From Rhodothermus marinus DSM 4252 (GTDB taxonomy: Bacteria; Bacteroidota; Rhodothermia; Rhodothermales; Rhodothermaceae): a stretch of DNA of 64,000 nt. The stretch is taken from NCBI RefSeq assembly GCF_000024845.1, contig NC_013501.1, positions 2,522,874 through 2,586,873 of the forward strand. The letters are read 5' to 3'. This document shows, piece after piece, positions 36,905 to 45,980 of this stretch. The notes beneath the pieces are model-generated. The model had not been told where the DNA came from, did no database searches, and saw only the letters and a list, made by a program, of their open reading frames with translations. Position 1 is the first letter of the stretch. Every line of letters begins with the position of its first letter. Both the position numbers and the translations under genes were made by a program.

Positions 36905-37516
36905 CTACGTGTTGAGCGAGGCCGACACGCTGCGGCCGGCGCCCTGCAGGCTCTGCAGCACCAGCGGGGTCAGCCAGGCCGCCACAGCCTCCGGGTCTTC
37001 CTCGCCGGTCAGGCGCTGCCAGCAGTAGACGCCCTGCACCAGTCCGAGACACGCCCGCGCCGCCACGTCCGGCTCGGTAGTCGCCACAAAAACGCCCTGC
37101 TCGATGCCCTCGGCAACCACTTCGCTCCAGCAGGTCTCGTACTGCCGGAGCAACGCCTGCAGGTCGATCGCGAGCACCTCCTGCAGCGCTTCCCGGCCTT
37201 CGCACTGCAACAGCAGCCAGCTCTCATGCTCGGCGGCCAGGCTTTGCAGGTGCTGCGCGATCAGGCGGGCCAGCTTTGCCGCGGGCGCATCGTTGCTCGA
37301 GACAATCTCGCGGGCCTGCGCCAGCAGGCGTCGGAGCGGCGTTTCGACGACCGCCCGCACCAGATCGTCTCTGCTGGCCACGTAGTAGTACAGCGCGCCC
37401 CGGGGCACGCCCAGCTCGTCGGCCACGTCCTGCAACCGCGTCTGCTGCAGCCCCTTGCGTCGGAATACCCGGGCCGCCGCCCGGTAGATTTCCGCTTCGC
37501 GCCGGCTTCGTTCCAT
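36905..37516 (-). CDS. TetR family transcription regulator
   Basis: 203 residues. N-terminal TetR helix-turn-helix, about 10-55 (IYRAAARVFRRKGLQQTRLQ; DVADELGVPRGALYYYVASR), and a ligand-binding C-terminal domain of the TetR_C type seen in FadR/AcrR-like regulators of acyl-CoA catabolism. First gene of a TetR-CaiB-SCP2 unit. Two 14-nt palindromes (41989-42002 and 42921-42934) at promoters of nearby catabolic genes are its best candidate operators; the ligand would then be an acyl-CoA. That link is inference. Confidence 0.9.
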   Translation of the reverse strand: MERSRREAEIYRAAARVFRRKGLQQTRLQDVADELGVPRGALYYYVASRDDLVRAVVETPLRRLLAQAREIVSSNDAPAAKLARLIAQHLQSLAAEHESWLLLQCEGREALQEVLAIDLQALLRQYETCWSEVVAEGIEQGVFVATTEPDVAARACLGLVQGVYCWQRLTGEEDPEAVAAWLTPLVLQSLQGAGRSVSASLNT

Positions 37517-37545
37517 CGCTCCTGTTCGAGTTTGCTCCCGGAGTA

Positions 37546-37579
37546 CCGGCCGGGTCCGGCCTGGACCGAACCCGGCCGG
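37546..37579 (-). terminator. Hairpin between TonB receptor and TetR genes
   Basis: CCGGCCGGGT (37546-37555) pairs with ACCCGGCCGG (37570-37579). On the minus strand it follows the TonB receptor stop (37593) by 13 nt. There is no T-run, so it may be a processing or attenuation hairpin. Confidence 0.5.
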
Positions 37580-37592
37580 ACGGGATTGTGGT

Positions 37593-40274
37593 TCAGCGGC
37601 CGCCCACCGTATAGGTCAGGCGCGTGGTGATCAGCCGCCCCATCTTGGGGGCGCCGATGTACTCGCGGTGCTCGTTGTTCAGCACGTTCTGCGCCAGCAC
37701 GTCGATGCGCAGGCCGGGCGTGAGCCCACGCAGATCGTAGCCCAGCCCGAGGTCGAGCAGGAAGTAGCTATCGACGGTGCCCGAGAAGATCCCCGAACGC
37801 ACCTCGAACTTGTCCACGTAGCGCCCGGCCAGGTTGACCGACAGCCCGGACGGATCCGTGTATTCGACCCCGCCGGCCACCTTGTAACGCGGCGCGTTCA
37901 TCGAGATCTCCCGACCGGTGCCCGGCTCGCCCAGCTCTTCGTCGTCGAAGAAGTTGTCGCTCACCCACGAGAAATTCCCGAACAGCGCCCAGCGTGCATT
38001 GGGCGTCCACTGCACGGCCACATCGGCCCCGTAGTAGTCCACATCACCGAAGTTCACGTAGGTGAGCAGCAGCTCGGGCTTGCGATTCGGATCGAAGTTT
38101 TCCACCGGTTCGATCAGGCCGATCGGGTTGGCCGCCAGACTCGCCGCCGCCTGCTGGTAAATTCCGGCCAGCGTCTGCCGATCCAGTCCGTAAGCGGCCA
38201 GCTCCTCGTCGGTAAAGGCATTCATGATGGCCGCTGCCAGATCGCCCGCCACACCGGGTGCCACCACCAGCGGCGTAAAGGGCTGCAACTCGCTGATAAA
38301 GTTCTTTTTGCGCGTGTAGTACAGGTCGATCGTCACCAGCAACTGGTTGGCGAACAACCCCTTGTAGCCCAGCTCGTAGGAGTTCGTGATCGTCTGACGG
38401 GCGGCCGGAACTTTCTCCAGGCTCGTGAGCACTTCGCCCGCCGTGCTGACCATCAACCCCGACGAAAAACCCTGAATCTGGCTGGCCTTGCTGAGCAGCA
38501 GCGAGCGCAGGGCGGCCAACGGTGCCCCCTCTGCTGTAAGGCCCGCCGTCACGGCCTGGTAGGCCACGGCCAGTGGAATACCCACGCCGGGCCAGGCGCG
38601 AATGCCGGGAATGAAGCTGGAAGTCTGCACCTGGCTTGGGAAGGTCCAGCCATCGACGGCACCGACCCCGCGCACGCCAAACGGCCCGCGGTCTTCGATG
38701 AACAGGTCCAGGAAGAGGTTCACGCCGGGCGGGGTCGTGAAGGCGCGGTTGTAGGTGGTGCGGAAGCTGTGCGTGGGCGAGGGCTTGAAGACGAGCGCCA
38801 CGCGCGGCGAAAACTGCGTTTTCTGAATTACATCGTCGTAGTCCAGCCGCCCGGCCAGCACCACGTCGAGCTGCTCGGTCAGGCGCGTCTCGGACTGCAC
38901 GTAGCCGCCGACCTCGTTCGTCTCGTCGCGTCCTTCGAAGCGGCCGTGGATCGTGCCGCCCGTGCGGGGCACCGTGCGCCGGTAGTCGGCCCCCACGATA
39001 AAGCTCTGGCGGTCGTCCAGCACGCTGAAGCTGTACTGCGCCTGCGCGGCCATCAGGAACGACTTTTCGTAGACCTCGACCGGCGTCCGCACAAAGTGCG
39101 TGTTGCCGGCATCATTCTGCGTGTAGAACACCTGCCCGAAGAAGCCGCCGGCCTGCAGCCGGAGCTGGCCGAAGTAGTTGGCAAAGTTGTCCGTGGCGTT
39201 CTCTCCGGTGTTGGCCAGAACCATCTGTTTGATCGAGGAATAGCCGCCGCTGGCCGTCAGCGTGGTCTGCGGTCCCAGTCGGTACTGGAGCGTACCGTAG
39301 ACGTACCCCTGCCAGGTATCGTAATCGCGACCACCCCAGCGCGGGTGAATGGCCTCAAGCAGCTCGCGATCGTGCGGATCGTTCGGGTCCAGTTTCCAGT
39401 CCTCGCCCTGGCTATAGTAGCCCACGATCTTGTAGCCCAACCGGTCGTCGATGACGCCCGCATGCCGGAGCGCCCCCTGAATGATCGAGCGCTCGCCGCC
39501 GCCGAGCATCACCGACGTGCCCGGATAGGTCAGCGGATCCTTCGTGATGAAATGAATCACACCCTGCTCCACGCCGGCCCCGTAGAGTGCCGAGTTGGGA
39601 CCCCGCACGACTTCGATCCGGGCCAGGTCGATCGGCGCGATGGGCATCGACGAAAACTCGTTGATGGCCAGGCTGGGCGTGGTGGCCTGTCGGTAGTCGA
39701 CCAGCGCGTAGGTTTTGGCCACGAAGACCGAATTGAAGCCGCGCAGCGACACCTGGAAACGATTCAGGCTGGACTGTGAAATGTCCACGCCCGGCGTATA
39801 GCGCAGCGCGGCGGCCGTCGCATGGGTGGCCGTCTGCTCCAGATCGCGCGCGTCGAGTACCGAGATCGACGCGGGCGACTCCAGCACTTTTTCCTGACGG
39901 CGCGAGGCCGTCACCACCACGGGGTTCAGGCCGAGTTCGACCGGCGCCAGCGCCAGATCGACCGTTACCGTGGCACCGGCCGTCAGCGTGACCGTACGTT
40001 GGGCCTCGGCATAGCCGACAAAGCGGGCCACCACCTCGTAGGTGCCGGCCGGCAGGTCCTCCAGCCGGTAGCGGCCCTCCAGATCGGTAGCGGCTCCCCG
40101 AAAAGCCGTCGTCTCACCGGCTCGGTAGAGCACCACGTTGGCGCCGGGCAGCGGCTCGCCGCTTTCGGCGTCGGTCACCCGGCCCTGCAGCGTGGCCGTC
40201 GATTGCGCGGCCGCCAGACCGGGAAGGAGCACCAGCGCGGCCAGCAACCAGAGGCGCATGAGCATGTGGGGCAT
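37593..40274 (-). CDS. TonB-dependent receptor with carboxypeptidase-D-like N-domain
   Basis: 893 residues from ATG 40274 (MPHMLMRLWLLAALVLLPGL...AAAQ signal peptide); a GTG at 40307 would add 11. CarboxypepD_reg-like domain about 28-105 (LQGRVTDAESGEPLPGANVV; AGTYEVVARFVGY), plug about 125-240 (DLEQTATHATAAALRYTPGV; IEVVRGPNSALYGAGVEQGV), then barrel. SusC-like N-terminus but no SusD partner beside it. It is next to acyl-CoA ligase and TetR genes, so its substrate may be a lipid, terpenoid or aromatic acid, by context only. Confidence 0.9.
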   Translation of the reverse strand: MPHMLMRLWLLAALVLLPGLAAAQSTATLQGRVTDAESGEPLPGANVVLYRAGETTAFRGAATDLEGRYRLEDLPAGTYEVVARFVGYAEAQRTVTLTAGATVTVDLALAPVELGLNPVVVTASRRQEKVLESPASISVLDARDLEQTATHATAAALRYTPGVDISQSSLNRFQVSLRGFNSVFVAKTYALVDYRQATTPSLAINEFSSMPIAPIDLARIEVVRGPNSALYGAGVEQGVIHFITKDPLTYPGTSVMLGGGERSIIQGALRHAGVIDDRLGYKIVGYYSQGEDWKLDPNDPHDRELLEAIHPRWGGRDYDTWQGYVYGTLQYRLGPQTTLTASGGYSSIKQMVLANTGENATDNFANYFGQLRLQAGGFFGQVFYTQNDAGNTHFVRTPVEVYEKSFLMAAQAQYSFSVLDDRQSFIVGADYRRTVPRTGGTIHGRFEGRDETNEVGGYVQSETRLTEQLDVVLAGRLDYDDVIQKTQFSPRVALVFKPSPTHSFRTTYNRAFTTPPGVNLFLDLFIEDRGPFGVRGVGAVDGWTFPSQVQTSSFIPGIRAWPGVGIPLAVAYQAVTAGLTAEGAPLAALRSLLLSKASQIQGFSSGLMVSTAGEVLTSLEKVPAARQTITNSYELGYKGLFANQLLVTIDLYYTRKKNFISELQPFTPLVVAPGVAGDLAAAIMNAFTDEELAAYGLDRQTLAGIYQQAAASLAANPIGLIEPVENFDPNRKPELLLTYVNFGDVDYYGADVAVQWTPNARWALFGNFSWVSDNFFDDEELGEPGTGREISMNAPRYKVAGGVEYTDPSGLSVNLAGRYVDKFEVRSGIFSGTVDSYFLLDLGLGYDLRGLTPGLRIDVLAQNVLNNEHREYIGAPKMGRLITTRLTYTVGGR

Positions 40275-40325
40275 GGTCGTTTTCACAGGTTGGTTAACGG
40301 TGTTCACTTCCGGCGTTTATGAATC

Positions 40326-40347
40326 GTCCTGATTCGATCCTCAGGAC
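40326..40347 (-). promoter_or_regulatory. Small hairpin after the acyl-CoA ligase gene
   Basis: GTCCTGA (40326-40332) pairs with TCAGGAC (40341-40347) with an 8-nt loop, 8 nt beyond the ligase stop and 52 nt before the TonB receptor ATG. There is no T-tract; it could be a weak terminator or an operator for the receptor gene. Confidence 0.3.
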
Positions 40348-40354
40348 TGGTGCT

Positions 40355-41932
40355 TCACGACAATCCGGCAATCTCACGTTCGCGCTTGACCAGTTCCCGC
40401 CGCAGGATCTTACCCGACAGCGTCTTGGGAATCTGATCGACGAATTCCACGCGCCGGATCTTCTTGTACGGCGCCACCCGCTCGGCCACGTAGGCCATCA
40501 GTTCTTCGGCCGTGGCCTGCATGCCGGGCTTGAGCACCACGTAGGCCTTGGGCACCTCACCCGCCTCTTCGTCGGGGCTCGGCACGACGGCCACGTCGGC
40601 CACGGCCGGATGCCCCTGCAGGATCTCCTCCAGCTCGGCCGGGGCCACCTGATAGCCCTTGTACTTGATCAGCTCCTTGACGCGATCGACGATGTACAGG
40701 TAGCCGTCCTGGTCCACACGGGCCACGTCGCCCGTGTGCAGCCAGCCCTCCTCGTCGAGCGTGTCGCGCGTGGCCTGCAGATTCTTCCAGTAGCCCTTCA
40801 TGACCTGCGGGCCGCGGATCCACAGCTCGCCCGTTTCGCCCTCGGGCACGTCTTCGTGCGTGGCCACATCGACGATCCGGAATTCCGTGTTCGGCACGGC
40901 CACGCCCACCGACGAGAGCTTAATCGGAAAGCCGCGGGGCGTGAAGTGCGTCACCGGACTCGTTTCGGTCATGCCATAGCCCTGCCGCACCGTCACGTTC
41001 AGCCGCTCGGCGCACTGGCGGGCCACCGGCTCGGGCAGCGGGGCCGCACCGGAGTTGACGTAGCGCAGGCTGGAGAGATCGTACCGGTCCACCAGCGGAT
41101 GTTTGGCCAGCGCCAGGATGATGGGCGGCACCAGAAAGGCCGTGGTGATCCGGTAGCGCTGGAGCAATTCCAGAAACTGCTCCAGATCGAAACGCGGCAT
41201 GGTCACCACCGTGGCCCCCGCATGCAGCGCCATGCTCATGATGACCGTCATGCCGTAGATGTGGTAAAACGGCAGAATGCCGATGAGCACTTCGTCGTCC
41301 TCAAACTGCTCGACGGCCAGCGTCTGGGCGATGTTCGCCACGATGTTGTAGTGCGTGAGCATGACGCCCTTGGGACGCCCCGTGGTGCCGCTCGAGTACG
41401 GCAGCACGACGAGGTCTTCGCGCGGGTTGATGTCCACGGCCGGCGGTTCGGTCCCGTGCTGCAGCAGTTCGGCCAGCGGCGTGGCCCCGTCGGCTTCGCC
41501 GATCACGATCACCTCCTCCACACCGGCGCGTTCGGCCGCCGCCCGCGCATTCTCCAGAAACAGCGGGAACGTCACCAGAAATCGCGCCCCGGCGTCTTCC
41601 AGCTGGTGCGCCAGTTCATCGACCGTGTAGAGCGGGTTGACCGTCGTCGTGATGCCACCGGCCATCGCCACCCCGTAGAAGACCACGGCGTACTCCGGCA
41701 GGTTGGGACTGTAGAGGGCCAGCAAGTCGCCCTTGCGGAAACCCCGGGCGGCCAGTCCGGCCGCAAAGGCGCGCGCCTGCTCGCGGAGCTGCGCGTAGGT
41801 GAGCGTGTGTCCGGTCAGCCCTTCGATGAGCGCCGGCTTGTCCGGATGTTCGTCCACCCGCCGAAAAACCATCTCCGGCAGCGGGATTTCCGGAATTTCC
41901 ACATCGGGAAACGGGCTGCGGTAGATATGCAT
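40355..41932 (-). CDS. Acyl-CoA ligase (4-coumarate-CoA ligase-like)
   Basis: 525-residue ANL enzyme that activates a carboxylic acid with ATP and CoA. P-loop VVLPYSSGTTGRPKGVM; A5 motif QGYGMTETSPVTHF; A7/A8 GELWIRGPQVMKGYWKN and HTGDVARVDQDGYLYIVDR; hinge and catalytic Lys in GKILRRELVKRE. Overall look is 4CL/fatty-acyl-CoA synthetase rather than acetyl-CoA synthetase. Start ATG 41932. It is preceded by one of the two candidate TetR operators. Probably the entry enzyme of the pathway encoded around it. Confidence 0.9.
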   Translation of the reverse strand: MHIYRSPFPDVEIPEIPLPEMVFRRVDEHPDKPALIEGLTGHTLTYAQLREQARAFAAGLAARGFRKGDLLALYSPNLPEYAVVFYGVAMAGGITTTVNPLYTVDELAHQLEDAGARFLVTFPLFLENARAAAERAGVEEVIVIGEADGATPLAELLQHGTEPPAVDINPREDLVVLPYSSGTTGRPKGVMLTHYNIVANIAQTLAVEQFEDDEVLIGILPFYHIYGMTVIMSMALHAGATVVTMPRFDLEQFLELLQRYRITTAFLVPPIILALAKHPLVDRYDLSSLRYVNSGAAPLPEPVARQCAERLNVTVRQGYGMTETSPVTHFTPRGFPIKLSSVGVAVPNTEFRIVDVATHEDVPEGETGELWIRGPQVMKGYWKNLQATRDTLDEEGWLHTGDVARVDQDGYLYIVDRVKELIKYKGYQVAPAELEEILQGHPAVADVAVVPSPDEEAGEVPKAYVVLKPGMQATAEELMAYVAERVAPYKKIRRVEFVDQIPKTLSGKILRRELVKREREIAGLS

Positions 41933-41988
41933 GGCGAATTTTTTTCGCTGGTTGAAAGCGATTCCTTCAGCAAAGCTTCACTATAAAA

Positions 41989-42002
41989 TAAACGCGCGTT
42001 CA
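41989..42002. promoter_or_regulatory. Candidate TetR operator, site 1
   Basis: TAAACGCGCGTTCA; on the minus strand TGAACGCGCGTTTA. Differs from a perfect TGAACG-nn-CGTTCA palindrome at one base. It lies 57 nt upstream of the acyl-CoA ligase ATG and matches site 2 at 42921. Confidence 0.55.
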
Positions 42003-42040
42003 CGCTTGTGCAAACCCATTCGGAAGGAACCACCGACCGT

Positions 42041-42880
42041 TCAGACAAAAAGATCGGGCATCAATTCGCCCACGGACGGATCGACGGCATAGCGGGTGAA
42101 GTCCGTCACGCCCACCTGACGCAGTACGTCTTCGTCGATGAAGAAATTTCCGGTGCACCGGCGGCTGGGCTGCGTCAGGATCACGTGCGCTGCGTCGGCC
42201 ACGATCTCGGGCTTGCGGGAACGCCTTACCATTTCCTCGCCGCCCAGCAGATTCCGCACGGCCGCCGTCGCGATCGTCGTGCGCGGCCAGAGCGCATTGA
42301 CGGCCACACCGGCTTCCCGGAACTCCTCGGCCAGGCCCAGCACGCACATCGACATGCCGTACTTCGAAAGCGTGTAAGCCAGGTGCGGCGCAAACCAGCG
42401 CGGCTCCAGCTTCAGCGGCGGCGACAGCACCAGAATATGCGGATTTTCGGCCTTCATCAGGTGCGGCAGACAGGCCTGCGAGCAGGCAAACGTGGCGCGT
42501 ACGTTCACCTGGTGCATCAGATCGAAGCGCTTCATGGGCGTCTCGAGCGTGCCGGCCAGGTAGATCGCGCTGGCATTGTTGACGAGGATGTCGATCCCCC
42601 CGAAATGGGCCACGGCCTGCTCCACGGCCTGCTGAATCTGCTCCTCGAAGCGCACATCAACCGGAATCGGCAGCGCCTCGCCTCCGGCCACCCGAATCTC
42701 CTCGGCCGCCGTGTAGATCGTGCCCGGCAGCTTCGGATGCGGTTCGACGGTCTTGGCCGCAATTACGATACGCGCGCCGTCGCGCGCCGCCCGCAGCGCA
42801 ATCGCCTTGCCGATGCCGCGACTGGCGCCGGTGATGAACAGCACCTTTCCTTTCAGCGATCCGCCGGTTACAAACGCCAT
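42041..42880 (-). CDS. HSDL2-like short-chain dehydrogenase
   Basis: 279-residue SDR. Rossmann motif [22 protein letters not shown] near 13-34, NNAS in ILVNNASAIYL, and the Y-x3-K pair in AYTLSKYGMSM. The serine of the catalytic triad is in LVLSPPLKL. The C-terminal part (RCTGNFFIDEDVLRQVGVTDFTRY) matches HSDL2, a peroxisomal SDR that in animals is fused to an SCP2 domain; here no SCP2 domain is attached. Divergent from the enoyl-CoA hydratase operon across a 77-nt gap holding operator site 2. Confidence 0.88.
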   Translation of the reverse strand: MAFVTGGSLKGKVLFITGASRGIGKAIALRAARDGARIVIAAKTVEPHPKLPGTIYTAAEEIRVAGGEALPIPVDVRFEEQIQQAVEQAVAHFGGIDILVNNASAIYLAGTLETPMKRFDLMHQVNVRATFACSQACLPHLMKAENPHILVLSPPLKLEPRWFAPHLAYTLSKYGMSMCVLGLAEEFREAGVAVNALWPRTTIATAAVRNLLGGEEMVRRSRKPEIVADAAHVILTQPSRRCTGNFFIDEDVLRQVGVTDFTRYAVDPSVGELMPDLFV

Positions 42881-42892
42881 CGTGCTTCCGAC

Positions 42893-42923
42893 TTTATTTC
42901 ACGGTTTGTCCATAGTATATTGA
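42893..42923 (+). promoter_or_regulatory. Candidate promoter of the acyl-CoA catabolic operon
   Basis: TTT (42893-42895), 20-nt spacer, TATATTGA (42916-42923). The -7 element overlaps the first bases of the palindrome at 42921, the geometry of a repressor-controlled promoter. Confidence 0.4.
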
Positions 42924-42934
42924 ACGAGCGTTCA
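42921..42934. promoter_or_regulatory. Candidate TetR operator, site 2
   Basis: TGAACGAGCGTTCA, a palindrome of two 6-bp arms (TGAACG/CGTTCA) around AG. It lies between the divergent HSDL2-like SDR and enoyl-CoA hydratase genes, overlapping the start region of the latter. Confidence 0.6.
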
Positions 42935-42957
42935 TTCTCGCAATCCCCGAAACGATC

Positions 42958-43752
42958 ATGCAGGAAGCCGTCCACGAAGAACTGCTCTTTGAATACGACG
43001 GGCCGGTGGCCGTGTTGACGCTGAACCGACCCGAACGGCGCAATGCGCTCAACCGTACGCTGGAAAAAGCGCTGCACGAAGCGTTGCTGCGCGTGCGGGA
43101 CGATCCCGACATCCGGGCCGTGGTGCTGACCGGCGCCGGTCCGGACTTCTGCTCGGGGGCCGACCTGAGTTCGTTTCAGGAGATCCCCTCCCCGGCTTTC
43201 GTCCGCCGCCACCTGCTGCAGGTCTATGGCCCCATCGTCGAGTTGATGACCTCCATCGAAAAGCCAATCCTCGGAGCCATCAACGGCACGGCGGCCGGGG
43301 CCGGCTGCTCGCTGGCGCTGGCCTGCGATCTGCGCATCATGGCCGACGACGCCAGCCTGATGCTGGCCTTCAGCAACATCGGGCTAGTGCCCGACATGGG
43401 CGCCACGTTTCTGCTGGTACGGCTGGTGGGCTACGCGCGGGCTTTCGAGATGGCGGCCGAAGGCCAGCGCATTCCGGCCGGCCGCTGCCTCTCGTGGGGG
43501 CTGGCCAACCGCGTGGTGCCGGCCGACCGCCTGCAGGAAGAAGCCCGACGCTGGGCCCGCGAACTGGCCGCCCGTCCCACGCTGGCGCTGGGACTGACCA
43601 AGACGGCGCTGCACTACGCGCTCACGGCTACGCTGCGCGAGGCGATCGCCTACGAAGCCCTGCTCCAGCAGCAGTGCATCCAGAGCCACGACCACCGCGA
43701 GGGCATTCAGGCCTTCCTCGAAAAACGTCCTCCTGTATTTACCGGAAGCTGA
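42958..43752 (+). CDS. Enoyl-CoA hydratase/isomerase family protein
   Basis: 264-residue crotonase-fold protein. AVLTLNRPERRNALNRTLEK at the N-terminus; oxyanion-hole sites GPDFCSGADLSSF and NGTAAGAGCSLALACDLRI. The active-site stretch reads AFSNIGLVPDMGATFLL, a form common in PaaG-like isomerases and related hydratases; the first catalytic Glu of classical crotonase appears to be Asn here. Hydratase versus isomerase is therefore open. First gene of a six-gene plus-strand operon (42958-49990). Confidence 0.88.
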   Translation: MQEAVHEELLFEYDGPVAVLTLNRPERRNALNRTLEKALHEALLRVRDDPDIRAVVLTGAGPDFCSGADLSSFQEIPSPAFVRRHLLQVYGPIVELMTSIEKPILGAINGTAAGAGCSLALACDLRIMADDASLMLAFSNIGLVPDMGATFLLVRLVGYARAFEMAAEGQRIPAGRCLSWGLANRVVPADRLQEEARRWARELAARPTLALGLTKTALHYALTATLREAIAYEALLQQQCIQSHDHREGIQAFLEKRPPVFTGS

Positions 43753-43755
43753 GCC

Positions 43756-45177
43756 ATGGAACTCTGGAAACGGACGGCGCTCGAGCTGGGCCGACTGATC
43801 GCCCGCCGGGAAGTGCGGGCCGTCGAGGTGGTCACGCACTTTCTGGAGCGCATCGAAGCGCTGAATCCTGCGATCAACGCCGTCGTGACGCTCGACGCCG
43901 ACGGGGCGCTGGCCGCCGCCCGCATGGTGGACGAACGGCTGGATCGCGGCGAGACGTTCGGACCGCTGGCGGGCGTGCCCGTCACGATCAAAGACCTGAC
44001 CGAAACGAAGGGCCTGCGCACCACCTACGGCTCGGCGCTGCTGCGCGACCACGTGCCGGACGTCGATGCCGTGCTCGTCGAGCGCCTGCGGCGGGCCGGG
44101 CTGCCCATCCTGGGTAAGACGAACACCCCGGAATTCGGCGGCAAATTCGACACCGAAAACCGTCTGTTCGGCGCCACGCGCAACCCCTGGAAGCTCGACC
44201 ACAGCCCGGGCGGTTCCTCGGGTGGAGCGGCCGCCCAGGTGGCTGCCGGGCTCGGTCCGATCGCCCACGGCAACGACGGCGGCGGTTCGATTCGCGTACC
44301 GGCCTCCTGCTGCGGGGTGTTCGGTCTCAAGCCCCAGTTCGGGCGCGTCCCCTTCTGGCCGCGTCAGGATAGCTGGGCCACACTGAACCACGAAGGGCCG
44401 ATCGCCCGGAGCGTGCGCGACGCGGCGGCGCTGCTGGACCTCATGGCCGGACCGGACCCGCGCGATCCCTACAGCCTGCCGGGTCCGGTGCCGTCGTTTC
44501 TGGATGCCTGCGAGGGCGACGTCCGGGGCCTCCGCGTGGCCTGGAGTCCCACGCCCGGCTACGGTCGCATCGATCCCGAGGTGCAGGCGCTCTGCGAGGC
44601 AGCCGCGCGCACCTTCGAAGACCTGGGCTGCCACGTCGAAGAAGCCTCGGCCGGACTGGACTTCCCCGCCGAGGCGTTTCTGGGCATCATCGTACCCCGT
44701 ATGGTGACCCAGCTCGAACGCGACCTGCCGCCGGGCTTCGTCGAGCAGCTCGACCCCATGCTGGCCGTCTTTCTTCCCTACGCCGACCAGCTTTCGGCCC
44801 GCGACGTAGCCCGCGCCGAGTTTGCCCGCCTGCAGCTCTACGACCGCGTGGAAGCCTTCCTGCAGCGGTACGACCTCTGGCTGCTGCCCGTCATGGCCGC
44901 GCCTCCGCATCGCTCCGGCGCGTTCGGTCCCACGGAAATCGCCGGACGGCCGGTGGACAGTCCGCTGGAGCCGTTCTTCACGTTTCCGTTCAACCTGACC
45001 GGACACCCGGCCGCCAGCGTGCCCGCCGGTTTCACCCGCGACGGCCTGCCCGTCGGCCTTCAGATTGTCGGCCGCCGCTTTGCCGAAACCACCGTTCTGC
45101 GTGCGGCGGCCTGCTACGAAGCGGCCCGTCCCTGGGCCGACCGCTGGCCTGAAATTGCGGAGCAATCCTCCAGGTAA
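43756..45177 (+). CDS. Amidase-signature family hydrolase
   Basis: 473 residues. The Ser-cisSer-Lys triad is visible: Lys in [13 protein letters not shown] near 78-80, cis-Ser and nucleophile in [19 protein letters not shown] near 153-171. Hydrolyses amides or, rarely, esters. Not the GatA subunit by context, as gatB and gatC are absent. Starts 3 nt after the hydratase gene, so it belongs to the operon; an amide or amino-acid conjugate of the acid substrate is one way to explain its presence (inference). Confidence 0.9.
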   Translation: MELWKRTALELGRLIARREVRAVEVVTHFLERIEALNPAINAVVTLDADGALAAARMVDERLDRGETFGPLAGVPVTIKDLTETKGLRTTYGSALLRDHVPDVDAVLVERLRRAGLPILGKTNTPEFGGKFDTENRLFGATRNPWKLDHSPGGSSGGAAAQVAAGLGPIAHGNDGGGSIRVPASCCGVFGLKPQFGRVPFWPRQDSWATLNHEGPIARSVRDAAALLDLMAGPDPRDPYSLPGPVPSFLDACEGDVRGLRVAWSPTPGYGRIDPEVQALCEAAARTFEDLGCHVEEASAGLDFPAEAFLGIIVPRMVTQLERDLPPGFVEQLDPMLAVFLPYADQLSARDVARAEFARLQLYDRVEAFLQRYDLWLLPVMAAPPHRSGAFGPTEIAGRPVDSPLEPFFTFPFNLTGHPAASVPAGFTRDGLPVGLQIVGRRFAETTVLRAAACYEAARPWADRWPEIAEQSSR

Positions 45178-45179
45178 CC

Positions 45180-45980
45180 ATGAGCGAAACGCGTTCGTCC
45201 TTCACCGCCGACCTGCACGGCAAGGTGGCCCTCGTCACCGGCGCAAGCCGGGGCATCGGTCGGGCCATTGCCGAAGCCTACGCGGCCGCCGGTGCCCGTG
45301 TGGTGCTGGCCGCCCGCAAGTCGGAAGGGCTCGAAGCGGCGGCCGAAGCCATCCGACAGCAAGGCGGCGAAGCGCTGGCCGTCCCCACCCACACCGGGCG
45401 CCCGGACGAGGTGGAAACGCTGGTGGCGCGCGCCGTCGACACCTTCGGCGGCATCGACATCCTGGTCAACAATGCCGCCACCAACCCGCACTTCGGGCCG
45501 ATCCTGACGGCCGAACCCTCCCACTGGGACAAGACCTTCGAGGTGAACGTCAAGGGTTATTTCTACACGGCCCGCGCCTGCCATCCGCACATGAAGCGGC
45601 GGGGCGGCGGCAAGATCATCAACGTGGCCTCGATCGCCGGGGTACGGCCGCAGCCGGGCATGGGCGTCTATTGCGTTACGAAGGCGGCCGTGCTCATGCT
45701 GACCGAAGTGCTGGCGGCCGAGCTGGCGTCCGACAACATCCAGGTCAATGCGATCGTGCCCGGCTTCATCCGCACGCGTTTCAGCCGGGTGCTCTGGGAG
45801 ACGCCCGCCCTGCACGACGCCATTGTGCAGCAGATTCCCCAGCGCCGCATGGCCGAGCCCGAAGAACTCGTCGGCCTGGCGCTGTTTCTCGCTTCGAGCG
45901 CGTCGGACTACATGACGGGCGCGGCGCTTCCGATCGACGGTGGTCTTCTGATCGGCTATCCATCCATGCCCCTGCCATGA
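45180..45980 (+). CDS. Short-chain dehydrogenase, DHRS4/FabG-like
   Basis: 266-residue [23 protein letters not shown] near 17-36, NNAATNP, catalytic serine in [10 protein letters not shown]-x3-K in [12 protein letters not shown], and C-terminal [16 protein letters not shown]. Probably NADP(H)-dependent oxidation or reduction of a hydroxy/keto acyl-CoA. Starts 2 nt after the amidase stop and overlaps the following dehydrogenase by 4 nt (ATGA). Confidence 0.92.
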   Translation: MSETRSSFTADLHGKVALVTGASRGIGRAIAEAYAAAGARVVLAARKSEGLEAAAEAIRQQGGEALAVPTHTGRPDEVETLVARAVDTFGGIDILVNNAATNPHFGPILTAEPSHWDKTFEVNVKGYFYTARACHPHMKRRGGGKIINVASIAGVRPQPGMGVYCVTKAAVLMLTEVLAAELASDNIQVNAIVPGFIRTRFSRVLWETPALHDAIVQQIPQRRMAEPEELVGLALFLASSASDYMTGAALPIDGGLLIGYPSMPLP

